DNA from: Ruminococcus flavefaciens
GTDB lineage: Bacteria > Bacillota > Clostridia > Oscillospirales > Ruminococcaceae
Assembly: GCA_902766595.1 (NCBI GenBank)
Contig: CACXEJ010000130.1
Span: forward strand, 1-51,946
Direction: 5' to 3'
Length of the DNA: 51,946 nt
Shown: one piece after another, positions 40,289 through 47,933 of the stretch
How positions within the stretch are numbered: the first letter of the stretch is position 1
Layout: the number at the start of each line of letters is the position of its first letter
The notes under the pieces: generated by a model
Seen by the model: only the letters and a program-made list of their open reading frames with translations
Database searches by the model: none
What the model was told of the DNA's origin: nothing
Made by a program: the position numbers and the translations under genes

Positions 40289-43225
40289 ATGAAGATCACA
40301 CACAAGATCAGATCTGCATTCGCTGGTATTGTTGCAGGTGCAATGATGTTCTCAGTTGCTTCCGCAATGCCGGCTGTCTCTCCTGAAGAGAGTTTCGACG
40401 CAAATGCTGCCGGTGCCTGTACTATCAACACCAGTAAGCTATATCAGTCTATTGACGGCTTCGGCGGTATCAATCACCCCGAGTGGTACGGCGACCTCAC
40501 TGATGCTGACCGAAAGATCGCTTTCGGAAACGGTAACGGAGAACTCGGCTGTTCTATCCTTCGTATCTTCGTAAATCCCGATAAGAGCCAGTGGAGCAAA
40601 GCTCTTCCGACTGCTCAGTATGCTACCAAGAACGGCATCACGGTATTTGCATCGCCGTGGGAGCCGCCGTCGAACCTCGCTGAAAACGGCTCTGCTTACG
40701 GCGGTAAGCTCCACCTCCCGAAGAAGAATTACGGCGCTTATGCTGAGCACCTTAACGACTTCGGTAAATATATGAAGAACAACGGCGTTGACCTTTACAG
40801 CGTTTCAGTTCAGAATGAGCCCGACTACGCTAAGGAGTGGACAGCATGGACGCCGGACGAGACTACCGACTTCATCGCTAACTACGGCGATAAGATCACG
40901 AGCACAAGGCTTATGTCGCCTGAGTCATTCCAGTACGGTGCATGGGGCAACGGCAAGGACTACTACACAAAGATCCTCAACAACGCAAAGGCTTATGCAA
41001 ACTGTGACTTGTTCGGAACTCACTTCTACGGAACTCCCAGAAGCAAGATGGACTTCCCCGCTCTCGAAAACTGCGGCAAGAAGCTCTGGATGACTGAGGT
41101 CTATGTTCCGGACAGCAGCGTTGATGCTAATAAGTGGCCCGATAACCTCGAACAGGCTGTCAATATCCACGATGCACTCGTTGTCGGAGGTATGCAGGCT
41201 TACGTTGTATGGCCTCTCCGCCGTAATTACAGCATCATCTATGAGTCAACACACTCCATTTCAAAGCGCGGATACATCTTCGGTCAGTTCTCCAAGTACA
41301 TCCGTCCCGGCGACTACCGCATCGACGCAACTGAACAGCCTAACACAAATATACTCGTTTCCGCTTACAAGCACAGTGATACCCAGATCGAGGTAGTTGC
41401 CATAAACAAGGGCACGAGCGAGGTAACACAGCAGTTCAACGTAAGCAGCAGAAATATCAAGAATGTTGACCGTTACAGAACATCAGGCAGCGAGAACCTC
41501 GCAGCTACTAAGGGTATGGAAGCAAACGGTTCGTCATTCTACTCACAGCTCCCAGCACAGAGTGTTTCCACATACATCATCACCCTTGAGAGCGACGGAG
41601 CAGAAGTCCCCACATCAGGTGAGGATCCCACATACGAGCCTCCTACGACACCCGGTCCTATCGAGCCCGACGCTAACGGCTACTACTTCCACGATACATT
41701 CGAGGGAAGCAATTGTGACTGGGAAGGCAGAGGTTCTGCAACAGTTACACTCAGCGGCAGACAGCCCTATGCAGACAAGGAAGCTCTCCTCGTTCAGGAC
41801 AGAGCTGCAACGTGGAACGGTGCTCAGAAGGTACTCGATGAAAACACCTTCAAGGCTGGCGAGTCTTACAGCTTCAGCGTGAACGCGACTTACCTCGACG
41901 GTTCAGCAGCTTCTACCAAGATGATGCTCTCGCTCCAGTATAAGGACTCAGAAGGCACTACCTGCTACGGACATATCGCTGAAGGAACTACGGTTGCCGG
42001 AAAGTATGTCCAGCTCGCAAATACCAGCTACAAGATACCCGACGGCGCTACCGACCTAATTCTCTACGTTGAGACAGCAGAGGGCTCAACTACCGACAAC
42101 TTCTACATCGACGAAGCTATCGTTGCTGTTAAGGGCACAAAAATAGACGGTCCTGCCGAAACAAAGTTCGCTTACGGCGATGTGACATTCGACGGCAAGA
42201 TCAACGTTTTCGACGTTATTGCTGCAAGACGCGGTCTCACAAACGGCTTCACAGACTCCGCTGCAGAGCGCGCTGCCGACGTTGACCAGAGCGGCAAGGT
42301 CGAGATCGCTGACGTAGTTCAGATCTCCAATTTCGTGCTCGGCAGAATTACAAAGTTTGAAGTTACTGCTCCTCCCAAGTCTGAGTATGTATACAACTCC
42401 GCAGTTTCCTTCAAGGCTGCTCCGGATAAGTACTTCGAGGCTATCAGCAGCGACAAGGCTGGCAAGATAGTTCAGGAAAACTACACAGGTATCAACGGTG
42501 CAAAGACAATGTACGTTTACCTCCCCAACGGCTACGACTCAAGCAAGAAGTACAACGTATTCTACCTTATGCACGGCGGCGGAGAGAACGAGAAGACCTG
42601 CTTCTACGACAACTCCACCCACATCGGCAATATGCTCGACCATATGATCGCTAACGGCGAGCTCGAACCTATGATCGTTGTTACACCTACTTTCAACAAC
42701 TGCCCGAACGTTGACGGCAACGGCGGTGCTGCAACAGTATGGGACGAGATGCGCAAAACTATCATCCCCTACATCGAGGGCAAGTATTCAACATACGCAG
42801 CTTCGACCTCTGAGGCTGACCTCAAGGCTTCAAGATATCACCGTGCATACGGCGGCTTCTCAATGGGCGGCGGTTCCACATGGAATATGATGATAAACAA
42901 CCTCGATGTCTGCGCATACTATATGCCTCTCTCAGGTCACTGCTGGGCAGGCGCAACAGGTATCCAGAACGCTATCGACAAGTTTGGTCTCAAGCCCAAT
43001 GAGTACTTCGTATTCGCAGCAACAGGCGACAAGGACATTGCATATGGCAACCTCTCAGGTCTCTGCAATTCCCTCAAGGCTGATACACAGCGCTTCAAGT
43101 ACACTTCTGACTTCTCCAAGGGCAACTTCTACTACCTCGTTGCTTCCGGAAAAGACCACTACTGGGGCAATGTAAGACACTACATCTACGATGCACTTCC
43201 CTCATTCTTCCACGAGGGACAGTAA
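40289..43225 (+). CDS. Cellulosomal xylan-degrading enzyme: GH30-CBM22-dockerin-CE1
   Basis: 978-residue secreted multidomain enzyme. A signal peptide (AGIVAGAMMFSVASA) is followed by a GH30 domain (about 45-435) with acid/base Glu in VQNEP (E177) and nucleophile Glu in WMTEVYV (E270). A Pro/Thr-rich linker (about 440-465) and a CBM22-like beta-sandwich (about 466-615) come next. A type I dockerin (about 626-688) has two Ca-binding repeats (YGDVTFDGKINVFDVIAARR and VDQSGKVEIADVVQISNFVLGR). The C-terminal CE1/feruloyl-esterase-type domain (about 695-978) has nucleophile Ser in GGFSMGGG (S858) and a catalytic His in GKDHYWG (H957). It probably cuts xylan and removes its ester groups while docked on a cellulosome. 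AGGGGG precedes the ATG. Confidence 0.94.
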   Translation: MKITHKIRSAFAGIVAGAMMFSVASAMPAVSPEESFDANAAGACTINTSKLYQSIDGFGGINHPEWYGDLTDADRKIAFGNGNGELGCSILRIFVNPDKSQWSKALPTAQYATKNGITVFASPWEPPSNLAENGSAYGGKLHLPKKNYGAYAEHLNDFGKYMKNNGVDLYSVSVQNEPDYAKEWTAWTPDETTDFIANYGDKITSTRLMSPESFQYGAWGNGKDYYTKILNNAKAYANCDLFGTHFYGTPRSKMDFPALENCGKKLWMTEVYVPDSSVDANKWPDNLEQAVNIHDALVVGGMQAYVVWPLRRNYSIIYESTHSISKRGYIFGQFSKYIRPGDYRIDATEQPNTNILVSAYKHSDTQIEVVAINKGTSEVTQQFNVSSRNIKNVDRYRTSGSENLAATKGMEANGSSFYSQLPAQSVSTYIITLESDGAEVPTSGEDPTYEPPTTPGPIEPDANGYYFHDTFEGSNCDWEGRGSATVTLSGRQPYADKEALLVQDRAATWNGAQKVLDENTFKAGESYSFSVNATYLDGSAASTKMMLSLQYKDSEGTTCYGHIAEGTTVAGKYVQLANTSYKIPDGATDLILYVETAEGSTTDNFYIDEAIVAVKGTKIDGPAETKFAYGDVTFDGKINVFDVIAARRGLTNGFTDSAAERAADVDQSGKVEIADVVQISNFVLGRITKFEVTAPPKSEYVYNSAVSFKAAPDKYFEAISSDKAGKIVQENYTGINGAKTMYVYLPNGYDSSKKYNVFYLMHGGGENEKTCFYDNSTHIGNMLDHMIANGELEPMIVVTPTFNNCPNVDGNGGAATVWDEMRKTIIPYIEGKYSTYAASTSEADLKASRYHRAYGGFSMGGGSTWNMMINNLDVCAYYMPLSGHCWAGATGIQNAIDKFGLKPNEYFVFAATGDKDIAYGNLSGLCNSLKADTQRFKYTSDFSKGNFYYLVASGKDHYWGNVRHYIYDALPSFFHEGQ

Positions 43226-43236
43226 ATAAAAAACAG

Positions 43237-43268
43237 CATCCGTATCCGAAAGGGTGCGGACGTTTTTT
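43237..43268 (+). terminator. Terminator after the GH30-CE1 gene
   Basis: Stem TCCGTATCC (43239-43247) with GGGTGCGGA (43252-43260), GAAA tetraloop with G-U pairs, followed by CG and six T. Confidence 0.85.
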
Positions 43269-43297
43269 CATAATATAATGCGTATGCCGAACCGACC

Positions 43298-43387
43298 GTA
43301 TGGAACGCCGCCTCGGCGTTCCATACATTCTGATTTCTGACTTCTGACTTCTTGACGGCGGGACGTCGAGGACGCCGTCCCCTACAA
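43298..43387. repeat. Composite palindrome / CTGACTTCT-type repeat, copy 2
   Basis: A perfect 13-bp inverted repeat GTATGGAACGCCG (43298-43310) / CGGCGTTCCATAC (43314-43326) with a 3-base loop is followed by a CTGATTTCTGACTTCT tract (43330-43353). A second inverted repeat GACGGCG (43354-43360) / CGCCGTC (43373-43379) then ends in CCTACAA. Shared parts with 17386-17442 suggest a dispersed intergenic element. Confidence 0.65.
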
Positions 43388-43402
43388 TCCGGATAATAAT
43401 AG

Positions 43403-43431
43403 TTGCTATTTTCGTAACAATGTGTTATAAT
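43403..43431 (+). promoter_or_regulatory. Promoter of the folate operon
   Basis: TTGCTA (43403-43408), 17 bases, TATAAT (43426-43431) with an extended TGT. The leader is only about 28 bases. Confidence 0.75.
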
Positions 43432-43464
43432 AAATAAGTATTGTTATTTCAGGAGAATGATAAA

Positions 43465-43950
43465 ATGGAACTCGAGATAACCAACAGAATATTAAAAAAC
43501 AGAAACTATATCGCCCAGCTCAGCTTGCTAAAGGAGCTCGAGACTGACCGCGAATTCTGCCGTCACGATATGGACCACTTCCTCAGCGTTGCACGGATAA
43601 CTATGCATATGTGCCGGGAAATGGGCGTAAGAGCCGACCGCGACCTCGTTTACGCAGCGGCTCTCCTCCACGACATCGGCAGGACTCAGGAGATGACTAT
43701 GGGCATTCCGCACGATTTAGCCGGTCAGGCTTTAGCGGACTGCATTCTCAGCGAGGTGAACTGCCCCGAGGATATGAAGTCGCGGATAATCGGTCTCATT
43801 GCCGCTCACAGGGACATCACCAAAGCCGGTGACGAGCTCGGAAGGATATTCTGTGCAGCTGACAAGAAGTCGCGCAAGTGCTTCGACTGTCCCGTCCTTG
43901 AACGCTGCAACTGGCCGGACGATAAAAAAAATCTTTACATAGAGGTGTAA
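43465..43950 (+). CDS. HD-domain phosphohydrolase in the folate operon
   Basis: 161 residues. HD-superfamily metal ligands are visible in CRHDMDHFLSVARI and in ALLHDIGR, with further His in MGIPHDLAG and IAAHRDI. The C-terminus carries a Cys cluster (CFDCPVLERC). Such proteins hydrolyse phosphate esters or nucleotides. AGGAGA lies 8 bases before the ATG at 43465; the frame extends to a TTG at 43441 without a ribosome site. It is the first gene of the operon, 3 bases before folP, so a role in folate synthesis such as dephosphorylating a pterin intermediate is possible but not shown. Confidence 0.85.
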   Translation: MELEITNRILKNRNYIAQLSLLKELETDREFCRHDMDHFLSVARITMHMCREMGVRADRDLVYAAALLHDIGRTQEMTMGIPHDLAGQALADCILSEVNCPEDMKSRIIGLIAAHRDITKAGDELGRIFCAADKKSRKCFDCPVLERCNWPDDKKNLYIEV

Positions 43951-43953
43951 GTT

Positions 43954-44775
43954 TTGAAAATTGGTAACAAGCTCTTTGACACTGACAACAACTGCTACAT
44001 TATGGGTATTCTCAATGTGACTCCCGACTCCTTCTCGGACGGAGGAAAGTTCAACACGCTCGACAAGGCGCTCCGTCATGCAGAGGATATGATAGCCGAG
44101 GGCGCTGACATCATCGACATCGGCGGCGAGTCCACACGCCCCGGTTTTACGCGGATAAGCGACGAGGAGGAGATAAACAGGACTGCTCCCGTTATTGAGG
44201 CTGTGAAGAAAAATTTTGACGTTCCGATCTCTATCGACACCTATAAGCACAGGGTAGCAGCTGAGGCTGTAAAAGCCGGCGCCGACCTCATCAACGACAT
44301 CTGCGGTCTCAGGCACGACAGCGGCGAAATGGCTGCACTCATCGCCAAATGCGGACTCCCCTGCTGCCTTATGCACAACAGGGACAACACCGACTATACC
44401 TCCTTTATGGACGACCTCCTCGATGACCTCCGCATAACCCTGAGCATCGCTGACAAAGCCGGTATACCGCGCGAGAATATCATACTTGATCCGGGCATCG
44501 GTTTTGCTAAGTCCTACGAAAACAACCTTGAGGCTATCGACCGTATGGATATGCTGAACGCACTCGGCTGCCCGGTGCTCCTCGGAACATCGCGCAAATC
44601 CGTAATTGGTCTCACTCTTGACCTCCCTGGCACCGAAAGAGTCGAGGGCACCGTCGCAACGACAGTCATCGGAGTCCTCCGCGGAGCTGCTTTCGTGCGC
44701 GTCCACGACGTTAAGGAGAACCTCCGCGCCGTAAAAATGACTCAGGCTATAATGAAGGGGTACAAGCGTGGATAA
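43954..44775 (+). CDS. folP: Dihydropteroate synthase
   Basis: 273 residues. Condenses the pterin pyrophosphate with p-aminobenzoate to dihydropteroate; target of sulfonamides. Conserved segments: IMGILNVTPDSFSDGGKF, DIIDIGGESTRPG, DLINDICGL, DPGIGFAKS and VLLGTSRKSVIG. The start is a TTG at 43954 with AGAGGTG upstream, followed by MKIGNKLFDTDNN. It overlaps the next gene by 8 bases. Substrate-contact loops look complete. Confidence 0.96.
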   Translation: MKIGNKLFDTDNNCYIMGILNVTPDSFSDGGKFNTLDKALRHAEDMIAEGADIIDIGGESTRPGFTRISDEEEINRTAPVIEAVKKNFDVPISIDTYKHRVAAEAVKAGADLINDICGLRHDSGEMAALIAKCGLPCCLMHNRDNTDYTSFMDDLLDDLRITLSIADKAGIPRENIILDPGIGFAKSYENNLEAIDRMDMLNALGCPVLLGTSRKSVIGLTLDLPGTERVEGTVATTVIGVLRGAAFVRVHDVKENLRAVKMTQAIMKGYKRG

Positions 44776-45586
44776 AATTTGTATTGAAGAGCTGAGGATT
44801 TTCGCTCATCACGGCGTTTTTGAACACGAAAACACCAACGGACAGAACTTTTTCGTGAACGCCGTCCTCTACACCGACACTGAAAAGGCTGGTATGCTCG
44901 ACGAGCTCTCCTGTTCGGTCGATTACAGCAAGGTATGCGCCCTGCTCGAAAGGGTTATGACCGAGAATACCTACCGTCTTATAGAGACTGCCGCCCAGAC
45001 CGCCGCCGAAGCTGTTCTGCGCGAATTTCCGGCTGTAAAGGCTGTCGATATGGAGATAAGGAAGCCCGAAGCCCCCATTGATATGGACTTCGCCTCAGTC
45101 TCCGTGAAGATACACCGCGGCTGGCACCGTGCTATGATCGCTCTCGGCTCTAACGTCGGAGACAGCAGGGGCTACATCACAAATGCCGTGGAGCAGCTCT
45201 GTGCGTGTCCGCAGATAAGGAACGTCCGCTGCTCCGAGCTCATCGTGACCAAGCCATACGGCTACACCAAGCAGGACGACTTCCTGAACGGCGCCGTGCT
45301 CTGCGAGACGATCCTCTCACCGCACGGTCTCCTCGAATTTATGCAGGAAATAGAGAAGTCCGCCCACCGCACACGAGAGATACACTGGGGACCGCGTACC
45401 CTCGACCTCGACCTCATTCTCTACGACGAGGACATTATTTCCGATCCCGACCTCATCCTCCCCCACCCCGATATGCACAACCGCACCTTCGTCCTGAAGC
45501 CAGCTGCGGAGCTCGCTCCGTATTACCGCCACCCGGTACTGGGTATGACGATGATGCAGCTCCTCGAAAGGCTGGAGAAGAAGTGA
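44768..45586 (+). CDS. folB-folK: Bifunctional dihydroneopterin aldolase / HPPK
   Basis: 272 residues joining two consecutive folate steps. Residues about 1-117 are FolB (IEELRIFAHHGVFEHE, TYRLIETAAQTAAEAVL). Residues about 119-272 are FolK (HRAMIALGSNVGDSRGYI, then GPRTLDLDLILYDE, LILPHPDMHNRTFVLKPAAELAP). FolB makes 6-hydroxymethyl-dihydropterin and FolK pyrophosphorylates it for FolP. The start is a GTG at 44768 overlapping folP. The fusion occurs in several Firmicutes. Confidence 0.95.
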   Translation: MDKICIEELRIFAHHGVFEHENTNGQNFFVNAVLYTDTEKAGMLDELSCSVDYSKVCALLERVMTENTYRLIETAAQTAAEAVLREFPAVKAVDMEIRKPEAPIDMDFASVSVKIHRGWHRAMIALGSNVGDSRGYITNAVEQLCACPQIRNVRCSELIVTKPYGYTKQDDFLNGAVLCETILSPHGLLEFMQEIEKSAHRTREIHWGPRTLDLDLILYDEDIISDPDLILPHPDMHNRTFVLKPAAELAPYYRHPVLGMTMMQLLERLEKK

Positions 45587-46077
45587 TCTGCGTAGTTGCT
45601 GCGGCTGCGAAGAACCGCGTCATCGGGCGCAGCGGCGGTATCCCGTGGGACATTCCCGAGGACAGAGCATACTTCAAGGCTCTCACGACCGGCGGTGCAG
45701 TCATTATGGGCAGAAAGACCTTCGAGAGCATCGGCAGACCTCTCCCGAAAAGGCTCAATATCGTCATTTCCGGCAGTAAAACGTTCAACGGAAGAATGCT
45801 CAGGACAGCACAGAGCCTACCGGAAGCCGTCCGCATTGCCGAAAGATATTCCCACCGCAAACCGCTCACGGGCATCTTCATCTGCGGCGGAGCATCGGTC
45901 TACGAAGAGGGGCTTGAGATAGCGGACAGAGTCTGCCTGACCGAGCTCTATGACGAATACGAGGGGGACGTTTTCTTCCCGGAGCTGCCGGAGCGTTTCC
46001 GCCTTGTGAGCTGCGACGACCGACCGGAGCTCCGCCTGCGCTTCTGCGTTTATGACTCTGAGGTCAGCTCAGACTGA
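45583..46077 (+). CDS. folA: Dihydrofolate reductase
   Basis: 164 residues. NADPH-dependent reduction of dihydrofolate; trimethoprim target. Family features: VVAAAAKNRVIGRSGGIPWDIPEDRAYFK, VIMGRKTFESIG, PLPKRLNIVIS, IFICGGASVYE. I use the GTG at 45583, which overlaps the folB-folK stop (GTGA) and has GGAG upstream. The longer frame to 45205 only reads through folK out of frame. It completes the operon HD-folP-folBK-folA. Its 3' end overlaps the convergent ABC-F gene by 14 bases. Confidence 0.95.
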   Translation: MICVVAAAAKNRVIGRSGGIPWDIPEDRAYFKALTTGGAVIMGRKTFESIGRPLPKRLNIVISGSKTFNGRMLRTAQSLPEAVRIAERYSHRKPLTGIFICGGASVYEEGLEIADRVCLTELYDEYEGDVFFPELPERFRLVSCDDRPELRLRFCVYDSEVSSD

Positions 46078-47593
46078 CCGTTTTTGTGGCTATTTTCTCA
46101 CGGAAACGCACATCGTGTTCAACGAACAGCATAGTGGGCTTGCAGGTGAGGATAAGCTCCTCTATCTGCATACGCGAGAATACGTCGATATAATTCAGCG
46201 GCTCGTCCCAGATATAGAGATGCGCCGGGGTGATGAGGCTTGCAGCTATCATCACCTTTTTCTTTTGCCCCTCGGAGAAATCCTCCATATTCTTGCCGAA
46301 CTGCGCGCGTTCAAAGCCGAGCTGCCGGAGAACGGTACACAGCATACTCCTGTCGAGGCCGCACTTTTCGCAGAGGTCGTACACGCTGCCCCTGAGACCG
46401 GAGGCGTCCTGATCGACGTAGGATATGATGAGTCCGGAAGCCGTCTCAAACGTGCCGCTCTCGGTAAACTGCACAGGAGGACATTCCGCACCTGCGCTCC
46501 GCAGCACCGCCCTGATAAGAGTCGATTTGCCGCAGCCGTTTCCGCCGTGGAGGGCAACACGCTCCCCCTGTTCCACAGTCATAGTCAGGTCACTGAGCAC
46601 GGACTTTTCAGCGCCGGCATAGCAAAAGCTGTAACCGCGGATATTCACGAGGGTGTTCCTGTGGTGCCTGAGCGGTGTGAGTCGGAGGTCAGGCTGGCGC
46701 TCTATGTCCCGAAGCAGACCTTCCTTTTCGGAGATCTCGCGGTCTATGCGGTTTTCGATAGTCCTGACTCTGCTCTGCATTTTCTTCGTCTTTGCGCCTA
46801 TGAACGACCTCGTGCTGATACAGCGGTCGTGCTCCTTGACCGGATCGAAGCCTATCTTCGTCCGCTCATTTTTGTCTGCCCAGTCCGAAACTCTCCGCGC
46901 TGCCTGCCGGAGTTTTCTTATTTCCTTTTTATGCTTCTCGTTCTCGGCTACGGCAAAGCTGTCGCGGCGCTGCTTATTCTCCCACCACACCGAGAAATTT
47001 CCGCTCTGTACCTCTATCGTCCGCCGGTTCAGGACGAGGACGTGGTCGATGCAGGCGTCCAGCAGGTCGCGGTCGTGCGAGACGAGTATGAAGCCCTTTT
47101 TCGCGGAAAGGTAGTCCTTTACGTTCTCGCGTGACTCCCTGTCGAGGTGGTTGGTCGGCTCGTCTATCAGCAGGAAGTCGTTTTCGCCCGAAAACAGTAC
47201 CGCGAGCAGCACCTTTGCCCTTTCTCCGTGACTGAGGGTGTCAAATCTGCGGTAGAGTAGCTCCGCGTCCGCACCAAGCAGACCGAGCTCACATATCACG
47301 CGCCACTCCTCGCAGTCCGGACGGAGCTCATCAAGGAATTCCGCAGCACACCGGGACTTCTGCCCGTCTGTGATGACGTATGGGAAGTACCCGAACCGCA
47401 CCGATGCACTGATAGAGCCGGTGTAGGTATGCCTGCCGAGGAGAAGCTCAAGGAAGGTAGTTTTGCCCTTGCCGTTCCTGCCGATGAAGCCGAGCTTCCA
47501 GTTTGTGTCGATAGAGAAGGAAGCGTTCTCGAAAATGTTATCGAAGCTGCCCTCGTAGTAAAAAGTAAGATCGTTCACGCTGATCTGTGACAT
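46064..47593 (-). CDS. ABC-F ribosome-protection ATPase, Lsa-like
   Basis: 509 residues, two ABC ATPase domains in one chain without membrane segments, as in ABC-F proteins that dislodge antibiotics from the ribosome. Domain 1: Walker A GRNGKGKTT, signature LSHGERAKV, Walker B LLIDEPTNHLD. Domain 2: GGNGCGKST, FSEGQKKKV, YIWDEPLNYID. The N-terminus MSQISVNDLTFYYEG followed by DTNWKLGFIGRNGKGKTT resembles the Lsa group (lincosamide/streptogramin A/pleuromutilin resistance). A basic interdomain linker (about 190-290) is present. I choose the ATG at 47593 behind AAGGAGG; the longer frame runs back through the leader. A leader with a tiny ORF and terminator hairpin suggests drug-inducible expression. 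Confidence 0.92.
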   Translation of the reverse strand: MSQISVNDLTFYYEGSFDNIFENASFSIDTNWKLGFIGRNGKGKTTFLELLLGRHTYTGSISASVRFGYFPYVITDGQKSRCAAEFLDELRPDCEEWRVICELGLLGADAELLYRRFDTLSHGERAKVLLAVLFSGENDFLLIDEPTNHLDRESRENVKDYLSAKKGFILVSHDRDLLDACIDHVLVLNRRTIEVQSGNFSVWWENKQRRDSFAVAENEKHKKEIRKLRQAARRVSDWADKNERTKIGFDPVKEHDRCISTRSFIGAKTKKMQSRVRTIENRIDREISEKEGLLRDIERQPDLRLTPLRHHRNTLVNIRGYSFCYAGAEKSVLSDLTMTVEQGERVALHGGNGCGKSTLIRAVLRSAGAECPPVQFTESGTFETASGLIISYVDQDASGLRGSVYDLCEKCGLDRSMLCTVLRQLGFERAQFGKNMEDFSEGQKKKVMIAASLITPAHLYIWDEPLNYIDVFSRMQIEELILTCKPTMLFVEHDVRFREKIATKTVSLS

Positions 47594-47721
47594 ACAAATT
47601 CCTCCTTCCGCGGCTCTGAAAACAAAAAAAGAGAGCCGCCTGCTGCCAGACAGTTCCCTATGTTTCAAGACCTCGGTATACACCGATACAGCGGCAAAAA
47701 GCCGCAGAAGTATTTGCGCAC

Positions 47722-47849
47722 AAAAAAGAGAGGTCATGAGAACATAAACCACTTTTGGCAACATGATAAAGCAGTACACGAAAACGCAGACTGCCGGTAA
47801 ATATTCATGTGATCAAAAGCAGGTTATCTTCTCATCTTCTCGCCTCTCT
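47722..47849 (-). promoter_or_regulatory. Putative ribosome-mediated attenuator of the ABC-F gene
   Basis: In the minus-strand leader AGAGAGG (47843-47849) and ATGAGAA (47829-47835) pair with TTCTCAT (47736-47742) and CCTCTCT (47727-47733), followed by a U-run (47722-47727). The result is a terminator-like hairpin with a loop of about 86 bases. The three-codon ORF at 47824-47835 overlaps the 5' arm, so a ribosome stalled there would open it. A second hairpin GCGGCTCT/AGAGCCGC (47612-47641 region) lies just before the gene's ribosome site. Confidence 0.65.
47824..47835 (-). CDS. Leader peptide MRR of the ABC-F gene
   Basis: ATG AGA AGA TAA, with GAGG 7 bases before the ATG, located about 27 bases after the predicted transcription start. 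Very short leader ORFs rich in Arg/Lys are known upstream of several macrolide- and lincosamide-type resistance genes. Its role here is inferred from its place in the hairpin. Confidence 0.55.
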   Translation of the reverse strand: MRR

Positions 47850-47867
47850 CTTCAATAATGTTTTTAC

Positions 47868-47896
47868 ATTATAGCACAGTGCCCGCAGGTTGTCAA
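47868..47896 (-). promoter_or_regulatory. Promoter of the ABC-F gene
   Basis: Minus-strand TTGACA (47891-47896), 17 bases, TATAAT (47868-47873). An A/T-rich 16-base palindrome (CGGAAAAA/TTTTTCCG, 47905-47920) lies just upstream of the -35. Predicted leader about 270 bases. Confidence 0.88.
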
Positions 47897-47933
47897 GTAT
47901 TTTCCGGAAAAATTTTTCCGCTGTGTCCGTAAG

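Noticed and set aside
43330-43353. CTGACTTCT tract as a CRISPR array
   Set aside because: Units are about 9 bases, contiguous and degenerate, with no spacers and no cas genes nearby.
43732-44706. Long antisense frame (324 codons) opposite folP
   Set aside because: folP on the plus strand is unmistakable; the antisense frame has no family resemblance and arises from codon bias.
45205-45582. N-terminal extension of dihydrofolate reductase
   Set aside because: This part is out of frame with folK, Arg/Pro-rich and unlike any DHFR; the GTG at 45583 gives the normal length.
46052-47134. 360-codon plus-strand frame opposite the ABC-F gene
   Set aside because: It lies fully antisense to two clear ABC ATPase domains and has no ribosome site or recognisable motif.
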